DNA of 64,000 nucleotides from Anaerolineaceae bacterium (lineage in GTDB: Bacteria; Chloroflexota; Anaerolineae; Aggregatilineales; Phototrophicaceae). The position numbers and the translations under genes are program-made. The stretch is from NCBI GenBank assembly GCA_002702065.1, contig NZXX01000001.1, positions 248,001-312,000 of the forward strand. The letters are read 5' to 3'. Positions 25,472-33,993 of the stretch are shown in pieces. The notes under the pieces were generated by a model, which was given only the letters and a program-made list of their open reading frames with translations, made no database searches and was not told the origin of the DNA. Within the stretch, counting starts at the first letter, position 1, and each line of letters starts with the position of its first letter.

Positions 25472-26755
25472 GTGCTGCGCTGGACAGGTCGATTACTGCG
25501 CCGGTTGCCCGGTTATATGCTGCTGCTTGTACTGCTGCTGTTCGGGTTGCAGCGCTCGACGATTCCGCTGGAACTGCCCTGGAACGCGGTGTCGGTCATC
25601 GTCAAAGACCACACGTTTGATTATGTCACGTGGGAGATCAACGCGCTGGCGGCCAAGTTCGACCAGACGCTTTATGGTTTACATCCGTTCATGAGTGAAG
25701 CGGAGCGCAGCCAGTATGTACGTGACTATATGGCCGATCTCGCCCGTGCGCAGCAGTTGGAAGCGCAGGTGACCGCCATCTATACCGACCCAACCGTGAC
25801 CGACCCGCTGGAACAGTCCGCTGAACTGCGGGCCGAGCGTGATGCCCTGCGTGTCGATCTGGTCCAGCGGCAGGGTCTGGCCGAAGCGATCCTCGAAGGG
25901 CAGGTGGCGGCGGTCCTGATTGACGAAGGCTTTGGTACGCTGGGGCAGCTGTTGCCGCCGCTGTCGATGCGTTTCACACGGCTGCCCAACCTGCTGGCGG
26001 TGTCACAGCGTGATGCGATCAGTCTGGAAATCTACATCAATATCGACCCGCTGCCAGTTGATGAAGTCGCCGCACTGGAACAGCGGATCGACGCCGATGT
26101 GGATGTGGCGTCGCTGGTGGTGCCGCTGGGGGGCATTGCCTTGTACCCGGCCATGATCGCCGAAACAACTTCGATTCCGTTCGCGGCGGATACCTTCGCC
26201 CATGAATGGCTGCATCACTACCTGTTTGCATTTCCGCTAGGGCTGGCCTACGACTTTACCGGCGAGGCGCGCATCATCAACGAGACGACAGCCAATCTGT
26301 TCGGCAATGCCATCGGCCCGCAGGTGATCGCGCGTTACTATCCTGATCTGGCACAGCGTTCAGCCGCGTATACATGGGTTTCGCAAACCGGGCAGGATGA
26401 TGCGCCGTTCGATTTTGGCCGTGAGATGGATCAGACACGCCGCCGGGTGGATGAACTGCTGGCGGCAGGCGAGGTCGAGGAAGCGGAAGCCTACATGGAA
26501 GCGCGCCGCCGTTTGTTTGTCGAAAATGGCTATGGCATCCGGCGCTTGAATCAGGCGTATTTCGCGTTTTATGGTGGCTATCAGGCGGGGGGCGGTATAC
26601 CTGGTGCTGGTGGGGCCGACCCGATTGGCCCGGCAGTGCAGGAAATCTTTGATCGCAGCGCATCCCTGCATGATTTTGTGGTGACGATGCGCGGCATCAC
26701 CACCCGTGAGGAATTGCAGGCGGCGGTCGAGACGGTGCGGCTGGTGGATAGATAA
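25472..26755 (+). CDS. Membrane-anchored HExxH metalloprotease-like protein
   Basis: 427 residues from GTG at 25472 (GGAG 5 bp upstream). One N-terminal membrane anchor (about 12-30) precedes a helical extracytoplasmic region and a zinc-protease core HEWLHH (244-249). A downstream NETTAN with Glu271 is a plausible third zinc ligand (gluzincin pattern HExxH...E). The family was not recognised. Later residues (about 310-350) form charged helices. There is no peptidase-partner gene nearby. It probably cleaves envelope or extracellular proteins, but catalysis is inferred from the motif alone. Confidence 0.75.
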   Translation: MLRWTGRLLRRLPGYMLLLVLLLFGLQRSTIPLELPWNAVSVIVKDHTFDYVTWEINALAAKFDQTLYGLHPFMSEAERSQYVRDYMADLARAQQLEAQVTAIYTDPTVTDPLEQSAELRAERDALRVDLVQRQGLAEAILEGQVAAVLIDEGFGTLGQLLPPLSMRFTRLPNLLAVSQRDAISLEIYINIDPLPVDEVAALEQRIDADVDVASLVVPLGGIALYPAMIAETTSIPFAADTFAHEWLHHYLFAFPLGLAYDFTGEARIINETTANLFGNAIGPQVIARYYPDLAQRSAAYTWVSQTGQDDAPFDFGREMDQTRRRVDELLAAGEVEEAEAYMEARRRLFVENGYGIRRLNQAYFAFYGGYQAGGGIPGAGGADPIGPAVQEIFDRSASLHDFVVTMRGITTREELQAAVETVRLVDR

Positions 26756-26824
26756 TTCTGCGCAATAGGGTCACGGCATTTTCGCCCTATAATAAGTGTG
26801 CAAGCAATAACGGGAGGTCGAACA

Positions 26825-27235
26825 ATGGATAAACCAACCTGTCAGGTGGTACGGCCTGCGGATACCTACGATGGCAAGCAGGGTTTCAGCTATTTTGAGG
26901 GCTTATCTGCCCAGAGCGTCGGGGCGCAGGGCCTGTGTATGCACCTGCTGACCATTCCGCCGGGTGGCAGGGCCAAAGCGCACCTGCATGAAAATCACGA
27001 ATCCGCCATTTACGTCCTCAGTGGCGAAGGTGGCATGTGGTTCGGCGATAACCTGGCTGAGCATGTGACGGTCAAGGCAGGCGAATTTCTGTATATTCCG
27101 GCGGGGGTGCCGCATCTGCCGTATAACCCCAGCGATACAGAACCCTGCACCGCGGTACTGGCCCGCACCGACCCGAACGAACAGGAAAGCGTCACGCTGC
27201 TGCCGGAACTCGACGCGGTGGTACAACAGCGTTAA
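26825..27235 (+). CDS. Cupin-domain protein
   Basis: 136 residues from ATG at 26825, supported by GGGAGG 8 bp upstream and a TATAAT box at 26788. Single double-stranded beta-helix: first cupin motif AHLHENHESAIYVLSGE with His-His-Glu metal ligands, second motif PAGVPHLPYN with the fourth ligand His. Such stand-alone cupins bind sugars or act as isomerases or sensors; no reaction can be assigned. Confidence 0.88.
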   Translation: MDKPTCQVVRPADTYDGKQGFSYFEGLSAQSVGAQGLCMHLLTIPPGGRAKAHLHENHESAIYVLSGEGGMWFGDNLAEHVTVKAGEFLYIPAGVPHLPYNPSDTEPCTAVLARTDPNEQESVTLLPELDAVVQQR

Positions 27236-27276
27236 AAGTCAGTTTTCAGAAGAAATCGAATAAAGCGTTGCTTTCC

Positions 27277-27303
27277 GCAGGGCGATTCACGAATCGCCCC
27301 TGC
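27277..27303. repeat. Palindromic GCAGGGGCGATTCGTGAATCGCCC element
   Basis: A near-perfect 27-bp palindrome between convergent genes (cupin and SGNH hydrolase). It is related in form to the GTAGGG elements at 15909, 31566 and 31617. It may act as a bidirectional terminator stem, although no T-run follows. Confidence 0.6.
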
Positions 27304-27339
27304 ACAGCATTCGACGGCCTGCATCTACAGCCTAACGGA

Positions 27340-27380
27340 TAACTGACGACTGCCGACTGAAGTCTGACAACTGAAAACTG
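27340..27380. repeat. ACTGACGACTG/CTGACAACTG repeat array
   Basis: Tandem units AACTGACGACTG, CCGACTGAAGTC, TGACAACTG and AAAACTG. A shorter copy (AGTCAGTTTTCAG) lies at 27237-27250 on the other side of the palindrome. Confidence 0.65.
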
Positions 27381-27387
27381 TCGCCTC

Positions 27388-28704
27388 TCAAAACTTTGTC
27401 TCGTACATCTCGCGCCAGATCATGTCGAGCATCATCAGCGCCGTCAGGTTGTAGATGCCATAGCCACGCTGCAAGGCTTCGGGGCGGGTGTAGTCGTGGG
27501 CGAAAAAGGTCGTCAGATGCACGCCGTCCTGATCCAGCCCGCGCCCCGGCAGCGTCTGCGCCATCAGGTCAAAGTCCCACAGCGGAACCTGATAATCGGC
27601 TGCGATGCGCCGCATGATGTCGTTGTTGATATTGCCCGGCCCTTCAAAGCGGTCTGCTTTGGTCCCCAGCACCGGAATCACGCCGTTTGCCAGTGCAAAA
27701 TCCACAATCTCGCGCAGGCTTTTGTCCGTCGATTCCGGGATGCCGGTGTCGTTGGTGCCGAGCCGGATAAACAGCACGCTGGGCCGGTTGAGCCGGAACT
27801 CGCAGGTGAGCATGTGTTCGCCGGGCAGGCACTGCGGGTCGGTCGCCCACATCGGGTCGAGCACGGACCACGTATGCAGCCCCCGCTTGACGGCCACACT
27901 CTCGCGCCGGAACGAACCACTAAAATAATCGATGACCGGCTTGAGATAATTGTATTGCCCCAGATTATATGGCCCATCATCGAAGCGGCCCAGAAAATAG
28001 GGATGTTCGATGGTGCTGTCGCCCAGCTTGGAAAAGGCCTGGGGATTATTGCCCAAAGCGTGCCCCTGCGCATAAATCTCCCGTACATGCTGGCGCACAC
28101 CTTCCGGCATCACCACAACCGAGTCGAAAGCGATGCCGTTGACCGACTGTGGTGGTGGCCCAAATACCGGGGTGATGTTGCCCACCTCGAAGGCGATGCG
28201 CGTTGGGGTGGCGGTCAGGTAGCTGGCTGCGGCGACCATGGCGGCAGGAACGGTGCTGGTGGGTGCGGGCTGCACCAGTTCCAGCGGGATGCCGACCGGA
28301 ATGGATACCACCTGGCCAACACGCAGCCGAGTCGGGTCGGTAATGTTGTTGGCGCGCAGAATGGCCTCGATCGAAACCCCGTAGCGTTCCGACAGATTAA
28401 AGGGGGTATCGCCGGATTGAATGGTGTAGGTCAGGGGTTGGGGCAAGGGTGGGGCTGACGCAGTGGCGTCGACATCCATCTGCGTCAGCGTCAGGGCGAC
28501 GGCTTCAACCGTGGGGTTGAGGGTCGCCGTTGGTAGTGCTGTCGGGGGCACTGGTGTGATGCTCGGCACGTCGGTGGCGCGTGGGCCGGATGTAACCGTG
28601 ATATACAGCGGAACCGCGCGCGGTGTTTCCGTTGTGCTTTGGAAATCCAATACGATCACAAAAATTAACAGCCCGGTCAGGCCGAGGATCAACGCGCGCC
28701 GCAT
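27388..28704 (-). CDS. LysM-domain SGNH/GDSL hydrolase, membrane anchored
   Basis: 438 residues. N-terminal membrane anchor (about 4-20), Thr/Pro-rich spacer, one LysM domain (about 97-140, TYTIQSGDTPFNLSERYGVS) that binds peptidoglycan or chitin-like glycans, then an SGNH hydrolase domain. Block I is KLGDST with the nucleophile Ser, block III is LGTNDTG, and block V is DQDGVHLT with the Asp-His pair. It probably deacetylates or de-esterifies a wall-associated glycan. The M20 peptidase gene is directly upstream (6-bp gap), so they are cotranscribed. Confidence 0.85.
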   Translation of the reverse strand: MRRALILGLTGLLIFVIVLDFQSTTETPRAVPLYITVTSGPRATDVPSITPVPPTALPTATLNPTVEAVALTLTQMDVDATASAPPLPQPLTYTIQSGDTPFNLSERYGVSIEAILRANNITDPTRLRVGQVVSIPVGIPLELVQPAPTSTVPAAMVAAASYLTATPTRIAFEVGNITPVFGPPPQSVNGIAFDSVVVMPEGVRQHVREIYAQGHALGNNPQAFSKLGDSTIEHPYFLGRFDDGPYNLGQYNYLKPVIDYFSGSFRRESVAVKRGLHTWSVLDPMWATDPQCLPGEHMLTCEFRLNRPSVLFIRLGTNDTGIPESTDKSLREIVDFALANGVIPVLGTKADRFEGPGNINNDIMRRIAADYQVPLWDFDLMAQTLPGRGLDQDGVHLTTFFAHDYTRPEALQRGYGIYNLTALMMLDMIWREMYETKF

Positions 28705-28710
28705 TGGCGA

Positions 28711-29859
28711 TCAGTCAAACTGCCAGTCGCGCAGCATCCCGGCGAGGAGCGTAGCCCGGCGCGGCAGGCTGTTGATGATGACATGTTCATGCTCGGCATG
28801 CAGTCCATCGCCCTGCGGACCAAGTCCGTCCAGTGTGGTGATGCCCTCAAAGGCGGTGAAGTTGCCATCGGATGCGCCGCCGCTGAGTGCCTCGCGGATC
28901 GTGACGCCATACTTCGCGCCGATAGCTTTGGCCTGTTCGAACGCGTCGATCATCTGCTGGTTGCGTTCCATCGGCCCACGCATGTGATGCCGTTTGACGT
29001 TGACCTTGGCACCCGGCACAAATGGCGTCAGCGCCAGAATTTTTTCGTTTACTTCCTCAAAGGCACGTGCTGTCAGCATTCGCACATCGACCGTCGCCTC
29101 TGCATGGGGCGGTATAACGTTCATGGTGATGCCGCCCTTGACGACTGTGACCGACACGGAGGTGCCGTTCTTCAGGTCGTTCATGCTGTTCAGTTCCATG
29201 ACCTGCTGCGCCAGTTCGACAATGGCATTAATGCCCTGTTCCGGGGCGTTCCCGGCGTGCGATGCGCGCCCTTCCACCTCAATTTCATAAGTGGCGATGC
29301 CTTTACGCTGGGTCTTGAGCGCTTCTTCGGGGGTGGCCGGTTCCATTACCAGCACCAGACCGCACTGTTTCGCCGTGTTGATGATGGTTTCTTCAGAGTA
29401 GATGCTGCCCACTTCTTCATCGGTGGTCATCAGTACCCAGATCGGACGCTCCGGCATTTCGCCGCGTTCCTGCAAACCGCGCAGGACGGTCAGCACAATG
29501 GCGATGCCGCCCTTCATATCGACCGCGCCGGGGCCCAGCAGACGTCCATCGTCGTCAATCGTGACAGGACGTTGGGCCAGGGTGCCGACCGGCCACACCG
29601 TATCAATATGCACCAGAAACATAATCGGCAGGCCGGGTGCATTCTCATGCCACTTTGCCAGTAGCATATCGCCGACTTCCTGACGCGGGATGCGCGTAAT
29701 GGAGGATGCGCCGAGTGTCTGGAACTGCTGCTCCATAAATGCGCCCAGGAGGTCAACACGCTCTTTATCACGGGTTGGGGTTTCGTAATGAACGAGGGTT
29801 GTCAGCAGGTCAATCATGGCCTGTCGCTCGTTCTGGAAATATGTCAAAAGGTCAGACAT
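28711..29859 (-). CDS. M20 family metallopeptidase (carboxypeptidase G2-like)
   Basis: 382 residues, normal length. Di-zinc M20 landmarks: VHIDTVWPVG (His ligand and Asp), VDMKGG bridging Asp, DEEVGS with the catalytic Glu and ligand, EPAT ligand Glu, and a late ALSGGASDGN with the loop near the C-terminal His (GLHAEHEHV). The dimerisation domain lies at about 185-300. It is closest in pattern to glutamate carboxypeptidases (CPG2/ArgE/DapE group). No signal peptide. The substrate is unknown. Confidence 0.92.
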   Translation of the reverse strand: MSDLLTYFQNERQAMIDLLTTLVHYETPTRDKERVDLLGAFMEQQFQTLGASSITRIPRQEVGDMLLAKWHENAPGLPIMFLVHIDTVWPVGTLAQRPVTIDDDGRLLGPGAVDMKGGIAIVLTVLRGLQERGEMPERPIWVLMTTDEEVGSIYSEETIINTAKQCGLVLVMEPATPEEALKTQRKGIATYEIEVEGRASHAGNAPEQGINAIVELAQQVMELNSMNDLKNGTSVSVTVVKGGITMNVIPPHAEATVDVRMLTARAFEEVNEKILALTPFVPGAKVNVKRHHMRGPMERNQQMIDAFEQAKAIGAKYGVTIREALSGGASDGNFTAFEGITTLDGLGPQGDGLHAEHEHVIINSLPRRATLLAGMLRDWQFD

Positions 29860-29982
29860 GAGGTTCCTTTATCCATGAGAGTTTCTGGCTTGTATTGTAC
29901 GGCTCCAGAATAGACCATGCAACCTGCCTGTTGAGGGAATATGCTGCTGTTTGACGTCCGCTTAGCCTGCCTGACGCTGCCC

Positions 29983-31287
29983 CTAGAACGGGCACAGCGA
30001 CTCGGCGGTGTACATGGGACCGCTGCCACCATAGCGGGTGAGCAGGTTGATGGCGCTCGGCTGGGTGTTGACGAGATTCTGTACTTCGATACAGGCGCTG
30101 CGCAGGTTGCCGGTGACTTGCAGGGCGTTCCAGAAGGTGTTGCTCATTTGCGCATAGATGGGCGCGTTCAGTGGATCGGGATAATTCTGCTGAATGGACT
30201 GGAACGCAGGCAGCAGGTCTTCATGTTCGGTAAAGGCATACGCCGTCAACAACCGGTACAGCACGTAGCTGCGCAGCACCGTCTGATCATCGTTGAACCA
30301 GTTGCCCAGCGAATCATCGCGCAGGGCCAGTTCATAGGTGGCGATCGCGGCCTGCGTATTCCCGCGTGCCAGATCACTGTCGGCCTGCCGCACCACCTGA
30401 ATCATGAAGCGGGGTGGGTCAAGCTGGGTAATCGAACGGGCATAATTGGTGCCATTCCAGTCGTAGATGGTAACGCCGGTGCGCAGCGGACCGGTTGAAG
30501 GGGTACCCGTACTCGTCATGCGGATGATGATCTCGATCACGCGGTCTTCGTCGAAGTCACCGATTTCCGGCAAATTCTGGCTGAGAATCGCCCCGTTGAG
30601 CAGGCTGGTGAACCGGCCATCCGTAGGCTGCCATGTCACCAGCTGCGTGCGGAACTGACATTCGTCTTCGCCGCCACATTCTTCGCTGCTGAACAGAATT
30701 TCCGGGGTGCCATTGGCGTTCAGTTCGCCGCTGTGGATGATTTGCGGCGTAGTGGGGGTGTCCACCTGATAGAGTGTGATATAGCGCCCGGCAGCGCAGC
30801 CCAGCACCAGCAGCGAGCCACCTTCGCCGGGCACCCTATAGGTGAGGATGACGTCAGGTGTGCCCTCACCGGTCAGGTCCATATCGCTGCGGATTGTTCC
30901 CGTGTCGTCGAGCAAACCCCATTCGTCGCGCAGGGCGGTTTCCAGCGCGGCGGGCGACCCCCCGGCGGACAAAAACCGTGCGATTTCGTCTGTGATTTCG
31001 CGTCCGGTGGCGGGTAAGGCAGCGATCACCGGGCTGGCAGCAGGTGGGCAAACGGCATAATTGGGCGTCGCGGTCGGCTGATTCGCCAGTGCGACAGCAG
31101 TCGCCGGGTTCGCGAGGTTGGATCCGTCGAGCGACAGGGCAACCACCGTCGGCAGTTCACCGCGCAGCGTCCTGCCGGGTGTCATCGTCGGGAAGGGGAT
31201 GACCGTCGGGGCTTGCTGAACGGCTACCGGGTCGGGCTGGCAGGCGGCCAGCAAAATCAGGGTTAACAGGGCCAGGAATCGTCGCAT
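29983..31287 (-). CDS. Lipoprotein with FG-GAP/VCBS-like repeats
   Basis: 434 residues from ATG at 31287, chosen because the lipobox LLAAC (Cys16) lies correctly behind it; an upstream reading to 31332 does not fit a signal. Three Ca-loop-like segments (DLTGEGTPDVIL, ELNANGTPEILF, DFDEDRVIEIII) at about 140-290 indicate an incomplete beta-propeller. The C-terminal 140 residues look like helical TPR-type pairs. A surface binding role is likely. It is downstream of the CcmD-like gene by 50 bp and may be the tail of the ccm transcript. Confidence 0.75.
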   Translation of the reverse strand: MRRFLALLTLILLAACQPDPVAVQQAPTVIPFPTMTPGRTLRGELPTVVALSLDGSNLANPATAVALANQPTATPNYAVCPPAASPVIAALPATGREITDEIARFLSAGGSPAALETALRDEWGLLDDTGTIRSDMDLTGEGTPDVILTYRVPGEGGSLLVLGCAAGRYITLYQVDTPTTPQIIHSGELNANGTPEILFSSEECGGEDECQFRTQLVTWQPTDGRFTSLLNGAILSQNLPEIGDFDEDRVIEIIIRMTSTGTPSTGPLRTGVTIYDWNGTNYARSITQLDPPRFMIQVVRQADSDLARGNTQAAIATYELALRDDSLGNWFNDDQTVLRSYVLYRLLTAYAFTEHEDLLPAFQSIQQNYPDPLNAPIYAQMSNTFWNALQVTGNLRSACIEVQNLVNTQPSAINLLTRYGGSGPMYTAESLCPF

Positions 31288-31339
31288 AGCGCCAGTATAG
31301 CCACGAAGCGACTTTGCGCCAACCTGCGTCAAACGTAAT

Positions 31340-31486
31340 TTACTGATCGTCTGCGGCTAGCTGGCGGATCAGTTCCATGTCACGGGACAGATTGCGATGG
31401 CGCACGTACAGGCTGATGACGAAGAACCCCAGCAATATAGCTGTGACGGCCAGTCCGAGCAGCAGATAAGCACCGGTATCGGGCAT
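31340..31486 (-). CDS. ccmD: CcmD-like small membrane protein
   Basis: 48 residues from ATG at 31486 (AGGAG 9 bp upstream). One membrane helix (about 7-28) is followed by a basic, then charged, cytoplasmic tail (YVRHRNLSRDMELIRQL). Size, topology and location after ccmC fit the CcmD/alternative CcmD family, which helps CcmC release holo-CcmE. Sequence conservation in this family is very weak, so the call leans on context. A 180-bp gap carrying palindromic repeats separates it from ccmC. Confidence 0.65.
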   Translation of the reverse strand: MPDTGAYLLLGLAVTAILLGFFVISLYVRHRNLSRDMELIRQLAADDQ

Positions 31487-31516
31487 GAGATGTACTCCTG
31501 AAAATGAATGATTACA

Positions 31517-31542
31517 GGCAAAGATTGCAAAGAAGCAATGGC
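31517..31542 (+). repeat. CGCAAAG-family heptad repeat
   Basis: GGCAAAGATTGCAAAGAAGCAA, nearly identical to part of 8955-8986. It lies between ccmD and ccmC. Confidence 0.55.
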
Positions 31543-31565
31543 GCGATGTCAAATCTATGCGTAAC

Positions 31566-31589
31566 GGACGCAGCGCGCTGTGTCCCTAC
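31566..31589. repeat. GTAGGG palindromic element
   Basis: Read on the minus strand GTAGGGACACAGCGCGC..., closing with TGCGTCC. It matches 19 of 24 bases of the copy in the T-box leader (15909-15932). Confidence 0.6.
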
Positions 31590-31616
31590 TTACACTAACA
31601 CCCCATTTGCAGACGT

Positions 31617-31640
31617 GTAGGGGCGTAGCGCGCTACGCTC
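31617..31640. repeat. GTAGGGGCGTAGCGCGCTACGC palindromic element
   Basis: Second copy of the palindrome family, 27 bp from the first, in the ccmC-ccmD gap. The two could fold into neighbouring hairpins in the ccm transcript and may stabilise or attenuate it. Confidence 0.55.
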
Positions 31641-31664
31641 GGACGAAACGCGGTATCCCTGAAA

Positions 31665-32432
31665 TTACCGGTTCAGGGCTTCGGCCTTGAGCGCCTCGAC
31701 CTGTTCGACGCGGTTTTGCAGGCGGATGCGGTGCCACATCATCGTGATGGGGACCAGCAGCGCCCACACCGGGAAATTCGCCGCCAGCGCCATGCCAACG
31801 CCGCGGGTGGCTTCCAGTTCAAAGGTCCCTTCCGCGTTCTGTGGGCTGGGGCCGATGACTGCCGGGTGAATGGTATCCGGGCGGATGCGGATGATCACCA
31901 GTGTAATGATGACGGTGACGATGGCGAGGATGCCATACACAGAAGCGAACCGGCGGCGCTGATCCGGGTTTTCGATGCCGTTACGCAGCATCAGGTAAGC
32001 GGCATACGTCAGGCACATGATCGCTGCCGAGGTCAGGCGCGGGTCCCAGGTCCACCACGTGTTCCAGATCGGACGCGCCCAGATCGCCCCGGTGACGACG
32101 TTCACCAGCGAAAAGGCCAGTCCGACTTCGGCCCCCGCCAGCGCGAGCGTATCCCAGCGCGTTTTGCGCGTGCGCAGGTATTGGATGCCGCCCACGACTG
32201 TCGCCCCGAAGGCCACAAATGCGCCGAAGAATGCCGGCATGTGGATGTAGAAAATCCGTTGGACGTCGCCCTGGTCGATATCGGTGCCGGCATAGACCAG
32301 CCCCATATACAGCGCCAGCAGCACCCCGATGATGGAGGCCACGGTCAGGATGCGCAGCAGCGGCGGCCACGCCCCGATGCCCGAACGCGATGAATCCGAT
32401 GGTGTTGTGGTTACGTTTTGAACAGCACTCAT
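31665..32432 (-). CDS. ccmC: Cytochrome c biogenesis haem exporter subunit CcmC
   Basis: 255 residues from ATG at 32432; a longer frame to 32504 has no ribosome-binding site. Six membrane helices. The periplasmic WWD motif WNTWWTWDPRLTS holds haem. The two axial histidines are in YIHMPAFFGAF and DTIHPAVIG. CcmC loads haem onto CcmE with CcmA and CcmB. An extended N-terminal soluble stretch of about 25 residues precedes TM1. It follows ccmB after 152 bp. Confidence 0.95.
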   Translation of the reverse strand: MSAVQNVTTTPSDSSRSGIGAWPPLLRILTVASIIGVLLALYMGLVYAGTDIDQGDVQRIFYIHMPAFFGAFVAFGATVVGGIQYLRTRKTRWDTLALAGAEVGLAFSLVNVVTGAIWARPIWNTWWTWDPRLTSAAIMCLTYAAYLMLRNGIENPDQRRRFASVYGILAIVTVIITLVIIRIRPDTIHPAVIGPSPQNAEGTFELEATRGVGMALAANFPVWALLVPITMMWHRIRLQNRVEQVEALKAEALNR

Positions 32433-32584
32433 ATTCTCTGTCTCGCTTCTGGAGAAATCTCCAAAAATCTTAGCATATCTACAGAAAATTACCAACAGAC
32501 TCAAGCTTTTTAGCCATTGAGCCTATTCGTAAACAACGTATCGCTTTTGTCGCTGTGGGCTGAATGGCTGGTCGCTGACCATTA

Positions 32585-33262
32585 TTACCCCTCAATCGCA
32601 TACTCGAACAGCAGGAAACACAGCGTCAGGTAGATGACGTCGACGACCAGCAGAATCTGCGGCCATGCGATCCAGTCGTCGATAGGGGCGGCATTGAGAA
32701 TGGCGGTGGATGCCCGGACGACAGACAGCAGGACCGGCAGCGCCACCGGCAGCATGACAATCGGCAGCAGCGATTCGCGGGCACGGGTCTGAACCGTCAT
32801 CGCGGCCAGCAGCGTGCCAATCGTGGAGAAGCCTGCCGTCCCCAGCAGCAGCACGACCAGAATCCAGGGTTGCAGCAGCGGCATGTTATACAGCACGGTC
32901 ATGAGTGGCAGCAGCAGCAGCCCGACTACCAGCGTAAACAGAAAGTTTGCCAGCAGCTTGCCACAGAAAATCGCCCCCCGGCTGATTGGGGCCAGCAGCA
33001 GCGCATCGAGGCTGCCCTGTTCGCGCTCCATCGCCATGCTGCGGTTGAGGCCGAGCACGCTGGCAAAGACAACCGTCACCCACAGTACGCCGCTGATGGC
33101 TTCCTGCCGGGCAACGCGGTCGAGTTCCAGCGCGAAGCTGAAAATCAGCACGCTGAGCAGCGCAAATAACCCCATCGAGTTGACCAGTTCGCGGCTGCGC
33201 AGTTCGGCGCGCAGGTCCTTGCGGGTGATCGCGAGTACGCTTTGCCAGAAAGGGGTGTTCAT
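32585..33262 (-). CDS. ccmB: Cytochrome c biogenesis permease CcmB
   Basis: 225 residues with six predicted helices and the ABC-2-like family motifs (TRKDLRAELRSRELVNSM near the start, EREQGSLDALLLAPISRG coupling loop). It partners CcmA as the ABC module that releases holo-CcmE from CcmC. Its ATG overlaps the ccmA stop by 4 bp (ATGA), so translation is coupled. Confidence 0.95.
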   Translation of the reverse strand: MNTPFWQSVLAITRKDLRAELRSRELVNSMGLFALLSVLIFSFALELDRVARQEAISGVLWVTVVFASVLGLNRSMAMEREQGSLDALLLAPISRGAIFCGKLLANFLFTLVVGLLLLPLMTVLYNMPLLQPWILVVLLLGTAGFSTIGTLLAAMTVQTRARESLLPIVMLPVALPVLLSVVRASTAILNAAPIDDWIAWPQILLVVDVIYLTLCFLLFEYAIEG

Positions 33263-33993
33263 GCGCTTGCTGTCATCCCGGTGAGGTCCGCGTAATGAAT
33301 CGCAAGCTGGTCGGTGGTCAGGTTATGGGCGGGGGCGTCATAACCCACCGCACCCCGGTTCAGTATCAGCACGCGACCAGCGAGGCGGGCCGCCCGTTCC
33401 AGCTCATGCGTCGTCATGATAATGGTATGGCCGTCGGCGTGGGCTTGCAGCAGCAGATCATCCAGCGTGCGCGCGGCGTCCTGGTCCAGCCCGGTGTATG
33501 GCTCGTCGAACAACAGCACGTCCGGTTCGTGCAGCAGGGCGCGGGCGATGCTCAGACGCTGCTGCATCCCGCGGGAAAAGGTGCGCACCAGGCTGTCCGC
33601 ACGGCGATAAAGCCCCACCTGTTTCAGCAGATCATCAATGTGGGTATCGACGCTGCGGGCTGGCAGATGATACAGCCGGGCAAAAAAGCGCAGGTTTTCG
33701 CGGGCGGTCAGGTTTTCGTAGAGCAGCGACTTGTGGCTGACCATGCCGATCTGGGCGCGTACGGCGGCGGCCTCGCCGGGTAGTTCCCACCCGCCGATCA
33801 GGATGGTGCCGCTGGTGGGGCGGGTCAGGCCGCACAGCAGCCGCAGCAAGGTGGATTTGCCGCTGCCATTGGGGCCGAGCAGGGCGACAAATTCGCCGCG
33901 TTCGATACGCAGATCGAGCTTTCGCAGCACGACCAGCATATCGTATGCTTTGATGAGGGCCCGCGTTTCGATCAGTGCCTGCGCGTCACTCAT
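33259..33993 (-). CDS. ccmA: Cytochrome c biogenesis ATPase CcmA
   Basis: 244 residues. Walker A GPNGSGKST, signature FSRGMQQRLSIA, Walker B VLLFDEPYTGLD and H-loop MTTHELERA are intact. The neighbouring ccmB and ccmC identify it as the maturation ATPase rather than a generic exporter. It overlaps the upstream cytochrome c fusion gene by 8 bp and ccmB by 4 bp. Confidence 0.95.
   Translation of the reverse strand: MSDAQALIETRALIKAYDMLVVLRKLDLRIERGEFVALLGPNGSGKSTLLRLLCGLTRPTSGTILIGGWELPGEAAAVRAQIGMVSHKSLLYENLTARENLRFFARLYHLPARSVDTHIDDLLKQVGLYRRADSLVRTFSRGMQQRLSIARALLHEPDVLLFDEPYTGLDQDAARTLDDLLLQAHADGHTIIMTTHELERAARLAGRVLILNRGAVGYDAPAHNLTTDQLAIHYADLTGMTASA

Noticed and set aside
27340..27380. 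Possible CRISPR-like array
   Set aside because: Units are 9-12 bp, irregular and without spacers; no cas genes occur in the window.
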